Source: CAZNYG01 sp964577205 (GTDB lineage: Bacteria > Elusimicrobiota > Endomicrobiia > Endomicrobiales > CAIRNS01). From it: a stretch of DNA of 25,689 nt. The stretch spans positions 1-25,689 of the forward strand of contig CAZNYG010000031.1 in assembly GCA_964577205.1 (NCBI GenBank). The letters run 5' to 3'. A program made the translations under genes and the position numbers. The notes under the pieces are model-generated. The model saw only the letters and a list, made by a program, of their open reading frames with translations. It did not search any database and was not told where the DNA came from. Below, piece by piece: positions 1-7,545 of this stretch (position 1 is the first letter of the stretch; the number at the start of each line of letters is the position of its first letter).

Positions 1-105
1 TGTCGTGACCAAAAAGAAAATGATCAGGATGAACATCACATCCACCAGTGGAGAAATGTCGATTCCGATATCTTCTCCTTCTCCCTCTGCTACATCGATC
101 TTCAT
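1..105 (-). CDS. exbD: ExbD/TolR-family biopolymer transporter, N-terminal fragment
   Basis: The minus strand from ATG at 105 encodes 35 residues that run off the window edge. They begin MKIDVAEGEGEDIGIDISPL and continue into a hydrophobic stretch. This is the classic ExbD/TolR start: a short acidic cytoplasmic tail, the I-x-PLVDVMF motif with the proton-relay Asp, and the beginning of the single membrane helix. In this family ExbD forms the inner-membrane proton channel with ExbB and energises an outer-membrane or envelope partner. The start codon overlaps the stop of the upstream ExbB-like gene as ATGA, which suggests translational coupling. The periplasmic domain is outside the window, so the exact subtype (ExbD or TolR) cannot be decided. 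Confidence 0.88.
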   Translation of the reverse strand, partial: MKIDVAEGEGEDIGIDISPLVDVMFILIIFFLVTT

Positions 106-875
106 TTGGAATACTCCAACTTAAAGCGGTTGCGGAAGTAGCGGGTGATGAAATGCTCGCCACGGTGCTGCATCTCATCTGCGATCCGGTCAACCTTGTT
201 GTTGAAAAAGTAAAAAATCGCCAGCGTCGGAATCGCAATAGTCAGACCGGCAGCCGTCGTCACCATCGCCTGATAGATACCCTCTGAGAGCATTTCGGCC
301 TTGTTCAACGAATTACTGGATAGCGCAACAGTCTGGAAGGACTGAATCATACCAATCACGGTACCCAACAATCCCAGCAAGGGAGACAAGGTTGCGATTA
401 GTCGGATCGAACGCAAACTACGGCGCAGACGCCGGATCTCGAGGCTGGCGATCTCTCCCATCGATTGATCCGCATCCTTGGGATCATCCTCCCAACGTTT
501 CAGTCCCGCTGCATAGACTCTCCCCAAAGGACTGTCTGACTTTTCGCACGACTCCATCGCACCTTTGACATCCGCGCCGGTGCTCTTTTCGAGCAAGTCC
601 TCCATCTCCTTGTCAAGATGAGCAGGCAGCAGGCCTTTAAAACTCACGCTGACCATTCGCTCCATCGTGATCGTCACCGCTATCACCGAACACAAGGCCA
701 ATGGAATCATCACGATCCCACCTTTCATTAGCAAGGAAATCAGGGAGTCCGATCGTGCGGTTTCACGGACGGCCTCGACTTCCTGCCCAGCAAGGGAGGT
801 AGCCATGGCTGCGAAACCGGCTATCAGCATCAGTCCAAATAACCAGTCGTATCTGCGGATTCTGTGAGCGATCAT
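102..875 (-). CDS. exbB: MotA/TolQ/ExbB proton channel family protein
   Basis: A 257-aa inner-membrane protein, starting at ATG 875; the frame stays open further upstream, but ATG 875 begins a good hydrophobic leader (residues 11-29, ending near SLAGQ). After the leader there are three membrane helices at about 53-71, 158-180 and 203-224. The helix 2 segment TLSPLLGLLGTVIGMIQSF and helix 3 segment MVTTAAGLTIAIPTLAIFYF are the signature of MotA_ExbB (Pfam PF01618). The long cytoplasmic part between helices 1 and 2 is typical of the family. It would form the proton channel with the ExbD-like protein whose gene it overlaps by 4 bp. The extra N-terminal segment, giving a periplasmic start, is commoner in versions linked to TPR genes, as here. 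The transported substrate or energised partner is unknown. Confidence 0.9.
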   Translation of the reverse strand: MIAHRIRRYDWLFGLMLIAGFAAMATSLAGQEVEAVRETARSDSLISLLMKGGIVMIPLALCSVIAVTITMERMVSVSFKGLLPAHLDKEMEDLLEKSTGADVKGAMESCEKSDSPLGRVYAAGLKRWEDDPKDADQSMGEIASLEIRRLRRSLRSIRLIATLSPLLGLLGTVIGMIQSFQTVALSSNSLNKAEMLSEGIYQAMVTTAAGLTIAIPTLAIFYFFNNKVDRIADEMQHRGEHFITRYFRNRFKLEYSK

Positions 876-924
876 TTTTGTAGGTATAAATAGGTTCTTC
901 TGAAAATGTGAGAGACAAACGGGA

Positions 925-3900
925 TCAGGATTCGGAAGGAGCACGGTTTGCCAAACCCTTGATGAGTTCGTCGGCAAAAACCGCCTCATCCGTGCCGGGG
1001 AATTTCATGATGACTTCACGGTAGCGATCTCCTGCCTCGCGCACCCGACCTTGCTGATCGAGAACACGACCAATTTCGAGAAGTGCACGCGAGCTCCAAA
1101 CCGGAAAAGCGTAGTTCACGTCGACCAAGACCAATTCCCGAACCGCCTGATCAGGTTCTCCCATCTTTACAAGACATTGTCCGATCTGGAACTGACTTCT
1201 GGCCGAAAGCTCGTCACGCTTCCCGCCTCTCAACACCATGCGGTAGTTGGCAATGGCCTGTTCGTGCTTCGAAAGGTTCTCCTGCGCCCATCCCAGCCAC
1301 ATCTGGCAGCGCCGAACAAACTCGGAATTGCCGTATTCCTCGAGGAACATTGCGAATACCGTCTCCGCCGGTTGCCATTGACTCAGGTAACAATGCGTTT
1401 CGCCCTGACGCAGCATTGCCTGCTGCTTGAGCCGATCGTCCGTTGCCGTCTTCACCGCCCGTTCAAACAATGGAAGAGCCAAGCGGTATTCCTTGCGGGT
1501 TAGTCTTACCTCACCTGCCTGATAGGATGAGATGGATTCAAAGGCGGTTTTTGGAAAATCCCTCAACAACATTTCAAAGGTTTCCGCGGCCGCGACATCC
1601 TGCCCCCGACCCAATAGGCTCCACGCCATGCGGTGAATGATTTTTTCACGGAGATCCACATCAAGAGGACCAGCCAAAAGCACGTCCAACCGAGCAATGG
1701 TGGCATCGAACAAGCCTTCGTCATATTCGATCTCCGCGAGCTCAAACTGAGCACGCCGTGCCAGTTCATGATCAGGATACTGCTTGAGCATATCTTCGTA
1801 ACGGGCTTTTGCAGCTTCACGGCGCTGAAGGCCCTGGTGACACCACGCCAATTCATAGAGGGATCGGGCAGCCAAATCCTTGTCCTGACTGCGATTCAAG
1901 GTGTTTTGGAAGACCGGAATCGCTTCGGAGAAACGCTCCATCAAGACAAGCGTCCGGCCAAAATAGAACGATGCCTGATCGAAACGCTTGTCGTTCGGAT
2001 AATAGTCCATGAAGTGCTTGAAAGCGATCTGGGCGTTGGAGGTCTGCCCCAGATCCAGATAGAGCAAGGCTTTCTTATACTGCGAATCCGCGGCCAGATC
2101 ATGATCCGGAAAATCACGCGACACCTTGTCGAAATGAGCAATCGCATTCAACGAGTCCTTGGCGTTGAGAGCGATCCAGCCCAGATAATACTCGGATTGG
2201 GCAAAAAATGGCGATTGGGCATGCTCTTTACTTACCCGCTCAAAAAACACCTTGGAACCCTCGTAGTCCCCTGAGTTGTAAACAATCCGGCCTAACTCCG
2301 CCAATGCCTGAGCCATATGAGGACTGCTCGAGTTATCGCGAACCAGCACTTCCAATACCATGCGGGCGGTAGCAAGATCCCGCTTCGACTCATAAGCCTG
2401 AGCCAGCTTGATCTGCGCGATATCCGCATTGGTGCGCAAGCTGTTCTCCTTGATGAAGCGCTCCAATGACTGAATCGCCGTGTCCCAACGTTCCAAATTG
2501 AAGTAGGTCAGGCCCTCAATGTAATCGATCTGATCGAAAACCTCACCCTTGACTGATCCATCGCGCCGGAGTTTTCCGATCTCTTCCAAAGCCTCGGGCC
2601 AACGTTTTTGCGCAACCATAATCTGGATGATCCTGTAGCGGGCTTCGTCCGTGTATCGAGGGCGGTTTTCCCAAGGAATGAACTGCTGATAGGCACGAAT
2701 GGCTTCATCATATCGATCGAGAAAAAACACATTCTCCGCACGCATGAACGCCACATCGCGGTAAGCTGGATCATCCGAATACTCCAATATGAATTGGTCG
2801 CACACCTTCAGGCTCTCCTCATGCTTTCCGCTCTTCATCAGGCAGTAGGCGCGCAACCTGAGGGCCTGGGATGTCAGGTTATTCTTTTCAAACTCGGTCA
2901 CCACCCGTTCAAAAATCTGAATAGCCTCCTCATACTGCTCCACTCCCATCAACGATACACCGTATTCGAAGATGAAATGAACCGCATTGGGATCAGTCGC
3001 AAACTTCCTTAAAGCAGGTCTCAACACGTCCAGAGCCTGCTTATAGTTCGACTGGCGAAGGAAGGTCTTCGCGAGCCACAGAGTCGCCTCGGAAGCTACC
3101 GGGGCAACATTGGTCAAATCACCGAACACCGCCTGTGCCTTGGCATAGTCGTCCCGCTCCAGATGCGAACGCCCCAAATAGATTCCGGATTCGTTGAAAT
3201 ACTCGCTGCCGGGATACAACAACCGCAAATCCTCGAAATCGGCGGCGGCCCGGTCATACTGCTTTTGGCTGAACCGGATAAACGCCAATCGAAACAGCGC
3301 ATTCGAAGCGAAATCCCCCTTGATCTCACGCGCCACGATTTCGTGGTTACGCGCCGCCACATCGAGCTGGCCAGTCTCCCTCTGGCACTCTGCAAGCAAA
3401 AAGACCGCGTGTTCGTAAAACGGCGTATTCTTGTGGTAAAGCTTGATGTTCTCGAGCACTTCCGTAGCCGCCGGATACTGCTGAAGCTCATAGTGGGCAA
3501 AGGCTTGCTGAAACAACACCCGCGGCATATACTGCCCTTTCGGCACTATCTTCACAAACTCCAGAGCATAGTCGATCACACCCTGCCACTTGCGCTGCTG
3601 AAACAAAGCTTCCACCAGTCCAACCAAACTGATCTCCAGCGGGTCCGCATCCTGAACCGCCGTGGTCGAAAGCTCAGGCGCCTCCTGATAGTCGCCCCCC
3701 ATTCCGGGAAGATCCAGAAACAGACGTTCCTTCCCCCGATTCACACTCCAGAGAAACGCATCCTCAGCCTGCGCCGGTTTGCCAAGCATCAGGAGACACT
3801 GCCCCCAGAGATTGTAGACCTGTTCCTTGCGTGGCGCATCCCTCTCGCGAGCCAAAGCCCCGAACAGGGGCTCCGCCTCCTGAAAACGCTTCATTTCATA

Positions 3901-4134
3901 TAAAGACAACGCCAATCCAAAACGGGCGTGCAGGTTCTTTTCGTGCTTCGGATACTTCGCAATGAACGCCTTGTATTCGTCGACAGCCAGCTGGTACAGG
4001 TTTTTGTTGTACAATGCATTGGCAGCATAATAGCTTTCGATGGCCGGATCGTTCGACTGTGCACCCAAAGGTGCAGCCATACTAATGATCCATGCGAAAA
4101 ACAGAACAAGGAAGAAAGGCCTGGATGATGTCAT
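925..4134 (-). CDS. large secreted tetratricopeptide-repeat protein
   Basis: A 1069-aa protein. The chosen start is ATG 4134, which opens a clean signal peptide (FFLVLFFAWIISMAAPLGAQ, cleavage likely after GAQ); a TTG six codons further upstream is less likely. The rest is almost entirely degenerate TPR/Sel1-like helical repeats, about 34-40 residues apart, with recurring features such as 'Y..A...F......P......A.Y..G' and 'A...YE..L..YP'. This resembles the YbgF/BamD-like TPR scaffold used in the periplasm. No catalytic motif is visible. It ends 49 bp before the ExbB-like gene, so TPR-ExbB-ExbD probably form one operon. The likely role is a periplasmic adaptor for the energised ExbBD complex, which is inference from context. 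Upstream of the start there is no strong Shine-Dalgarno sequence. Confidence 0.85.
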   Translation of the reverse strand: MTSSRPFFLVLFFAWIISMAAPLGAQSNDPAIESYYAANALYNKNLYQLAVDEYKAFIAKYPKHEKNLHARFGLALSLYEMKRFQEAEPLFGALARERDAPRKEQVYNLWGQCLLMLGKPAQAEDAFLWSVNRGKERLFLDLPGMGGDYQEAPELSTTAVQDADPLEISLVGLVEALFQQRKWQGVIDYALEFVKIVPKGQYMPRVLFQQAFAHYELQQYPAATEVLENIKLYHKNTPFYEHAVFLLAECQRETGQLDVAARNHEIVAREIKGDFASNALFRLAFIRFSQKQYDRAAADFEDLRLLYPGSEYFNESGIYLGRSHLERDDYAKAQAVFGDLTNVAPVASEATLWLAKTFLRQSNYKQALDVLRPALRKFATDPNAVHFIFEYGVSLMGVEQYEEAIQIFERVVTEFEKNNLTSQALRLRAYCLMKSGKHEESLKVCDQFILEYSDDPAYRDVAFMRAENVFFLDRYDEAIRAYQQFIPWENRPRYTDEARYRIIQIMVAQKRWPEALEEIGKLRRDGSVKGEVFDQIDYIEGLTYFNLERWDTAIQSLERFIKENSLRTNADIAQIKLAQAYESKRDLATARMVLEVLVRDNSSSPHMAQALAELGRIVYNSGDYEGSKVFFERVSKEHAQSPFFAQSEYYLGWIALNAKDSLNAIAHFDKVSRDFPDHDLAADSQYKKALLYLDLGQTSNAQIAFKHFMDYYPNDKRFDQASFYFGRTLVLMERFSEAIPVFQNTLNRSQDKDLAARSLYELAWCHQGLQRREAAKARYEDMLKQYPDHELARRAQFELAEIEYDEGLFDATIARLDVLLAGPLDVDLREKIIHRMAWSLLGRGQDVAAAETFEMLLRDFPKTAFESISSYQAGEVRLTRKEYRLALPLFERAVKTATDDRLKQQAMLRQGETHCYLSQWQPAETVFAMFLEEYGNSEFVRRCQMWLGWAQENLSKHEQAIANYRMVLRGGKRDELSARSQFQIGQCLVKMGEPDQAVRELVLVDVNYAFPVWSSRALLEIGRVLDQQGRVREAGDRYREVIMKFPGTDEAVFADELIKGLANRAPSES

Positions 4135-4348
4135 GGTCTTCAGATTGCACAATACGTTTCGAGTCAGCCGGGTACAACCCTAGCCGCGAACCTGGATGCC
4201 CGCGCCAACCAACCGAATAAGGATACCGGAACGATTCATTCGCACCCGACACCCCCAAGTCAAGTGATATCACGCCTAGCGGCATACTCCGTCAGCAAAT
4301 TAGGATTCCGGGAAAACAAATTGGTTCAATGCAAACGGAAAACAGCAG

Positions 4349-5014
4349 TCAAATATATTGTTTGCAATGATTCGCCAGTTTCTCTGAGGCGCGGAAACGG
4401 TGACTGATCCGGTTTTTTATTTCATCGCTCATCTCGCCCCATGTCTCGCTGTGACCCTCCGGAATGAACAGTGGATCGTATCCGAATCCTCCATCACCCC
4501 TTTCCACTTCCGAAAGACTTCCATCGCAGGTTCCTTCAAAATATAGAGGCTGAGAATCTGGCACGATCAGACACAGCACGCATATGAACCGTGCCCGGCG
4601 GCGTTCTCCGGTAGCTCCAGTCATGCGCTCAAGCAACAAAGCCCGATTGTCGGCATCCTCCGCGTCAGGCCCGGCGTATCTTGCCGAATGAACACCTGGC
4701 TCGCCACCAAGATACGGCACCTCAAGCCCGCTATCGTCAGACAATACGGCAATAGATTGGCCCATCGAGTTAAGCTTGTCTGCCAACACGAGCGCCTTAA
4801 TCAGAGCGTTCGCCCGGAAATGGCCGCCGTCTTCCTCACAGTAAGGCATGCCACCCACCGAACTCGCCGGAATGATCTTTGCTTCCACGCCAAGCGACCG
4901 GAGGATCTCCTCCAGCTCACGGACTTTCCCGGCATTGGAGCTCGCAAGCACGATCCGGTCGAGGCTCCGGAACTCGACCGATGCCCCATCATCTTCGCAA
5001 GATCCGTCACTCAT
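4349..5014 (-). CDS. rdgB: RdgB/HAM1-type XTP/dITP diphosphatase
   Basis: A 221-aa non-canonical purine NTP pyrophosphatase, which hydrolyses dITP, XTP and ITP to the monophosphates and keeps deaminated purines out of nucleic acids. The family motifs are in order: ASSNAGKVREL (24-34), FRANALIKA (66-74), SDDSGLEV with the catalytic Asp (92-99), GVHSARYAG (107-115), GDGGFGYDPLF (173-183) and KNRISHRFRA (200-209). The last motif has Phe where most members have Gly (SHRGRA), a small deviation. The protein has about 18 extra N-terminal residues compared with typical members, so a later start is possible, although the ATG at 5014 overlaps the upstream oxidoreductase stop as ATGA, which supports it. 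A housekeeping gene coupled to its neighbour. Confidence 0.93.
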   Translation of the reverse strand: MSDGSCEDDGASVEFRSLDRIVLASSNAGKVRELEEILRSLGVEAKIIPASSVGGMPYCEEDGGHFRANALIKALVLADKLNSMGQSIAVLSDDSGLEVPYLGGEPGVHSARYAGPDAEDADNRALLLERMTGATGERRRARFICVLCLIVPDSQPLYFEGTCDGSLSEVERGDGGFGYDPLFIPEGHSETWGEMSDEIKNRISHRFRASEKLANHCKQYI

Positions 5015-6045
5015 GTCCGGATCGATCCGTTGGACCAGCTGTTGTAAACACGCTGCGTGAACCTCATGTATTTCAGCCCGTCATCAAAACTGGTCAACTT
5101 CACCGGAGTTCCGTTGCGAATACTATCCACGAAATCCTCCTCAACCTTCCAACCCCTGCGCGTCTGCCTGGGGACGTCGATTGGCATTTCATAGTCACGA
5201 CCCATGCGGGCAAAAAAGATGTAGTATTCCAAAAAGTCGATCCTGAGACTACCTTCCGTTCCGTGAATGCGAATCTCCGACACCGGGAGCCCGGCATCCA
5301 CTCCGCTCATGTTCATTGTCAGGCGGGTGCCTTGCTCAAAACGCCCGACCACACTCACCGAATCCGGGACCCGCACTTCCTTGAACTTCTGGGTGATCTT
5401 ATCCTGCCGATACTTCGTGTAGACTTCGGCGTCCGCGATGATCCACTCCATTTCATGAGGAAACCAACGCTGGATCATTTCGAAGTAGATCCCCAACTGC
5501 AACACGTTGCACCCGCTCATGTCCATATCCTGCCGCCAATGCATCGGACTGTCGGCATCCATGTTCACGCGTGAATTCACGGTAGCGTTGATCTCCCTCA
5601 CCTCGCCAAGCTCCTGTTTTTCAAGAGTATTGCTGATGACAGTGTCAAAATCGAGCGACATCGGAGCCGGAACCAACTGGCAAACCAACTCAGGGTGTTG
5701 CTTGGATTCACTCACCATTTCCTGCGCATCGGTAAGATTCATCCCCATCCGGGCTTCACATAACACGTGTTTGCCCGCCTGTAAGGCAGCCACTGTCGCC
5801 TCACAATGCAACATCGGCCAAGTGCCGATGCACACCGCATCAATCTTGGGATCTTCCACGATTTCGCGCCAGTTTTCAGCCACTCTCGGAATACCAAAAT
5901 CCTCTGCAACGGCCCGGGCACTCGCTAGACGACGGTTGGAAACCACCGCACACTCCACGCCGGGTATCGCCTGAAAACCAGGCAAATGCTTGGCCCGCGT
6001 ATTGGTTCCCGCACCAATGAATCCAACCCGTATCTTCTTTTCCAT
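5011..6045 (-). CDS. Gfo/Idh/MocA-family oxidoreductase, CEARM variant
   Basis: A 344-aa NAD(P)-dependent oxidoreductase. A Rossmann fold begins at residue 5 with VGFIGAGTNTRAKHLPGF, followed by the usual 'DAVCIGTWPMLHCEATVAAL' strand and 'GKHVLCE'. Where canonical members carry EKP, this one has CEARMGMN (96-103). The segment that usually holds the catalytic His (D-x-G-x-H) reads MSGCNVLQLGIYFEM (176-190), so the canonical Lys and His both appear to be missing. Such EARM-type proteins are a recognisable subgroup of the family; the substrate is not known to me. An AAGGAG ribosome-binding site lies 4 nt upstream of the ATG at 6045. The stop overlaps rdgB by 4 bp. It follows the smpB fragment in the same direction. 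Confidence 0.88.
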   Translation of the reverse strand: MEKKIRVGFIGAGTNTRAKHLPGFQAIPGVECAVVSNRRLASARAVAEDFGIPRVAENWREIVEDPKIDAVCIGTWPMLHCEATVAALQAGKHVLCEARMGMNLTDAQEMVSESKQHPELVCQLVPAPMSLDFDTVISNTLEKQELGEVREINATVNSRVNMDADSPMHWRQDMDMSGCNVLQLGIYFEMIQRWFPHEMEWIIADAEVYTKYRQDKITQKFKEVRVPDSVSVVGRFEQGTRLTMNMSGVDAGLPVSEIRIHGTEGSLRIDFLEYYIFFARMGRDYEMPIDVPRQTRRGWKVEEDFVDSIRNGTPVKLTSFDDGLKYMRFTQRVYNSWSNGSIRT

Positions 6046-6169
6046 ATGACTCCTTGGCGAAAAACCTAAAGGTATTTTTCCAAACAGCCAACTCTTTTAT
6101 GGAACTTACTGCTCGCCGCGACATCCGGATGCCAACGCGAGCAGACAAACCTGCGCCGCGGCGGCAGCG

Positions 6170-6412
6170 TCACCCTCTTGAACGCATCGCAACTTCGGCC
6201 TCCCGCATCTCGGTGCGCTTTTTCAGGGTCTCGCGCTTGTCGTGCAACTTCTTGCCAGTGCAGACCCCGATCTCGACTTTCACAAGACCATGCTTGAGAT
6301 ACATCCGGGTTGGAACTAACGTCCGGCCTCCCGCCTCCACCGCCCCCTGAATCTTGCGTATCTCTGATTTGTTCAGCAGGAGCTTGCGCGGCCTTACCGG
6401 ATTATGATTCGC
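6170..6412 (-). pseudogene. smpB: SsrA-binding protein SmpB, C-terminal part only (cut by a junction)
   Basis: About 80 residues, from ANHNPVRPRKLLL to the end (AMRSRG), match the C-terminal half of SmpB: the PxRxRKLLL-KxEI strand, LVPTRMYLKHGLVKVEIG, and the basic tail GKKLHDKRETLKKRTEMRE. SmpB binds tmRNA and brings it to stalled ribosomes. The N-terminal half of the OB fold is absent; upstream, in the same frame, the sequence is a different protein (Gfo/Idh N-terminus). The residues before the join do not resemble any SmpB. The gene is therefore broken here, either by assembly error or by recombination. SmpB and the oxidoreductase at 5011-6045 sit 124 bp apart on the same strand, so smpB probably belongs to the left-hand genome. 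Confidence 0.87.
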
Positions 6413-6416
6413 CATG
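6405..6416. other. junction between two unrelated genome segments
   Basis: A single open frame on the minus strand (6625 to 6170, 151 codons) changes identity here. Codons 1-71 are the NAD-binding start of a Gfo/Idh protein, ending in the family's 'FVTNPTSM'; codons 72-151 are the C-terminal half of SmpB. Neither protein is normally fused to the other. Repeat families common to the right are not seen to the left. The exact base cannot be fixed because a few residues fit both parents. Confidence 0.8.
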
Positions 6417-6625
6417 GACGTGGGGTTGGTGACAAAAGCGGCGTCGGGCCGCGCCGCGCGGGCCTCATCCCAGGAATACACTTCACGGACATCGTTCAGT
6501 GAAGCCTTGTTTTCCCGGTGTTCGCGCAGGGCGATCACGTCGCACGAGAACTCGTCGCGCAGCAGCTTCGCGTGCCGCTGTCCGATCGAGCCAAGCCCGA
6601 CGATCAAAATCCGGAGTTTTTCCAT
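6413..6625 (-). CDS. Gfo/Idh/MocA-family oxidoreductase, N-terminal fragment
   Basis: The first 71 residues of a NAD(P)-dependent sugar oxidoreductase: MEKLRILIVGLGSIGQRH is a typical dinucleotide-binding start, followed by a second strand (CDVIALRE) and the family's third-strand motif PDAAFVTNPTSM (60-71). The remaining 250 or more residues are lost at the junction. The start ATG at 6625 is preceded by GAG at a suitable distance and by a GTTC-type repeat element like those before its neighbours, so this fragment belongs to the right-hand sugar cluster. Oxidoreductases of this type are frequent in flagellin and O-antigen sugar clusters; the substrate cannot be inferred from this fragment. Confidence 0.82.
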
Positions 6626-6639
6626 AAAATCTCAACAAC

Positions 6640-6735
6640 GTTCTCGGGTTCGTGTGTTCCCGTGTTCTTGTGTTGAATGAAAAGACGTACATGCCGTTAC
6701 TCGCGAACGCGAGAACTCAAGAACACAAAAACGCC
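6640..6735. repeat. octamer-array inverted repeat element, copy 1
   Basis: GTTC words occur exactly every 8 bp at 6640, 6648, 6656 and 6664, with a degraded unit (GTTG) at 6672. Inverted GAAC words follow at 6705, 6713, 6721 and 6729 (the last degraded to AAAC), ending in GCC. The element fills the spacer between the PIG-L gene and the Gfo/Idh start. Its middle holds a 24-bp segment (6690-6713) repeated exactly in copy 5. Confidence 0.85.
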
Positions 6736-6741
6736 TTTCCA

Positions 6742-7407
6742 TTAAAAGATGTCTCTTATCAGCATGAAAGCTTCGGCGTAACTGCTGCCGGCGATGGAGC
6801 CCCGGAACGCCCCCAGCGCCTCGAGATTCTTCCTGCTTCGGGGGAACGGGTGTTCCCCGGTCTGCCCGGCGTACATATCCATGACCGCGAGCTTTTCGTC
6901 GAGGGATCCGGTAATGTCGGAAAACGCGTTCGGAATGAACGCCCGTTCAGGCAGGGCGGGAGCGTGTTCCGTCTCTGAAACCGTCTCGTACATCATGATC
7001 CTTTTAAGGAACGGGGCGCGGAACGTCTTTGTGCAGCTCATGATCGCGTCGAACGTCAACCGATGGTCGGAGTGGACGTCGCCCCTGTTCGGGACCAGCA
7101 GGACCGCGGGCGCGGCGGCATGCAGGACGGGGCAGACGCTTTCGATTATGTCTCCCATCGGGAAACGGTCCAGCCGCGCCGCGCCGTAAGGAAGGCTGGT
7201 GACGCTGTCAAAACCATAACGCGCGGCCACCGCCGCGATCTCTTTCTCGCGGCGCCCCATTTCTTCGCCGGTATAGCCCGCTTCATCTTTCATCGATGTC
7301 ATGATCAGCCAGTGCAGCTGATGGCCGGCATCGCGCCACTTTACCAGGGTGCCGCCGCAGCCCAGCGTCTCGTCGTCCGGATGGGGAGCCACTACAAGAA
7401 CGTTCAT
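6742..7407 (-). CDS. PIG-L/LmbE-family zinc-dependent N-deacetylase
   Basis: A 221-aa enzyme of the PIG-L family (PF02585), which removes the acetyl group from N-acetylated sugars or related compounds. The metal-binding motif HPDDE is at residues 9-13 and the second motif, VHSDH, at 111-115 (H112 and H115), in the order and spacing of the family. Length is typical. No signal peptide, so it acts in the cytoplasm. Its place among legionaminic-acid genes suggests a sugar nucleotide or sugar acid as substrate, for example removing an N-acetyl group so that another substituent can be added; this is inference. The start at 7407 is preceded by GAGAGGTTTTT, a leader nearly identical to that of legG, which supports the start. 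Confidence 0.9.
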   Translation of the reverse strand: MNVLVVAPHPDDETLGCGGTLVKWRDAGHQLHWLIMTSMKDEAGYTGEEMGRREKEIAAVAARYGFDSVTSLPYGAARLDRFPMGDIIESVCPVLHAAAPAVLLVPNRGDVHSDHRLTFDAIMSCTKTFRAPFLKRIMMYETVSETEHAPALPERAFIPNAFSDITGSLDEKLAVMDMYAGQTGEHPFPRSRKNLEALGAFRGSIAGSSYAEAFMLIRDIF

Positions 7408-7433
7408 AAAAACCTCTCAACATTGCGATAAAC

Positions 7434-7540
7434 GGCGTTCTCGAGTTCTCGGGTTCGTGTGTTCTTGAACGACAAGGCACAACATCTATCTCTCATGCTG
7501 TCCTCTCGAGAACACGAGAACACACGAACACAAGAACGCC
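7434..7540. repeat. octamer-array inverted repeat element, copy 2
   Basis: GGC is followed by GTTC at 7437, 7445, 7453 and 7461 (8-bp steps); the facing GAAC words lie at 7510, 7518, 7526 and 7534 and end in GCC. The most regular copy: four units per arm and a 45-bp centre. The variable halves of the units are mostly TCGA, TCGG, GTGT and TTGA, so the arms pair well at GTTC/GAAC and only partly in between. Confidence 0.9.
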
Positions 7541-7545
7541 TTTAC

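Noticed and set aside
1633..3903. Several plus-strand open frames of 130-250 codons
   Set aside because: All lie antisense to the long TPR gene and look like shadows of its repetitive coding sequence.
4135..4348. Small gene or RNA in the gap between rdgB and the TPR gene
   Set aside because: The only frame here lacks a ribosome-binding site and any familiar feature, and I see no strong hairpin or promoter.
6170..6625. A genuine new fusion enzyme of an oxidoreductase and SmpB
   Set aside because: Both halves are cut in the middle of their folds, and the repeats and gene content differ on the two sides, so a join of unrelated DNA is more likely.
7434..7540. Rho-independent terminators at the octamer hairpins
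   Set aside because: No T-run follows the right-hand side on the coding strand and the arms pair imperfectly; the clear terminators in this window (20563-20605, 24205-24247) look quite different.
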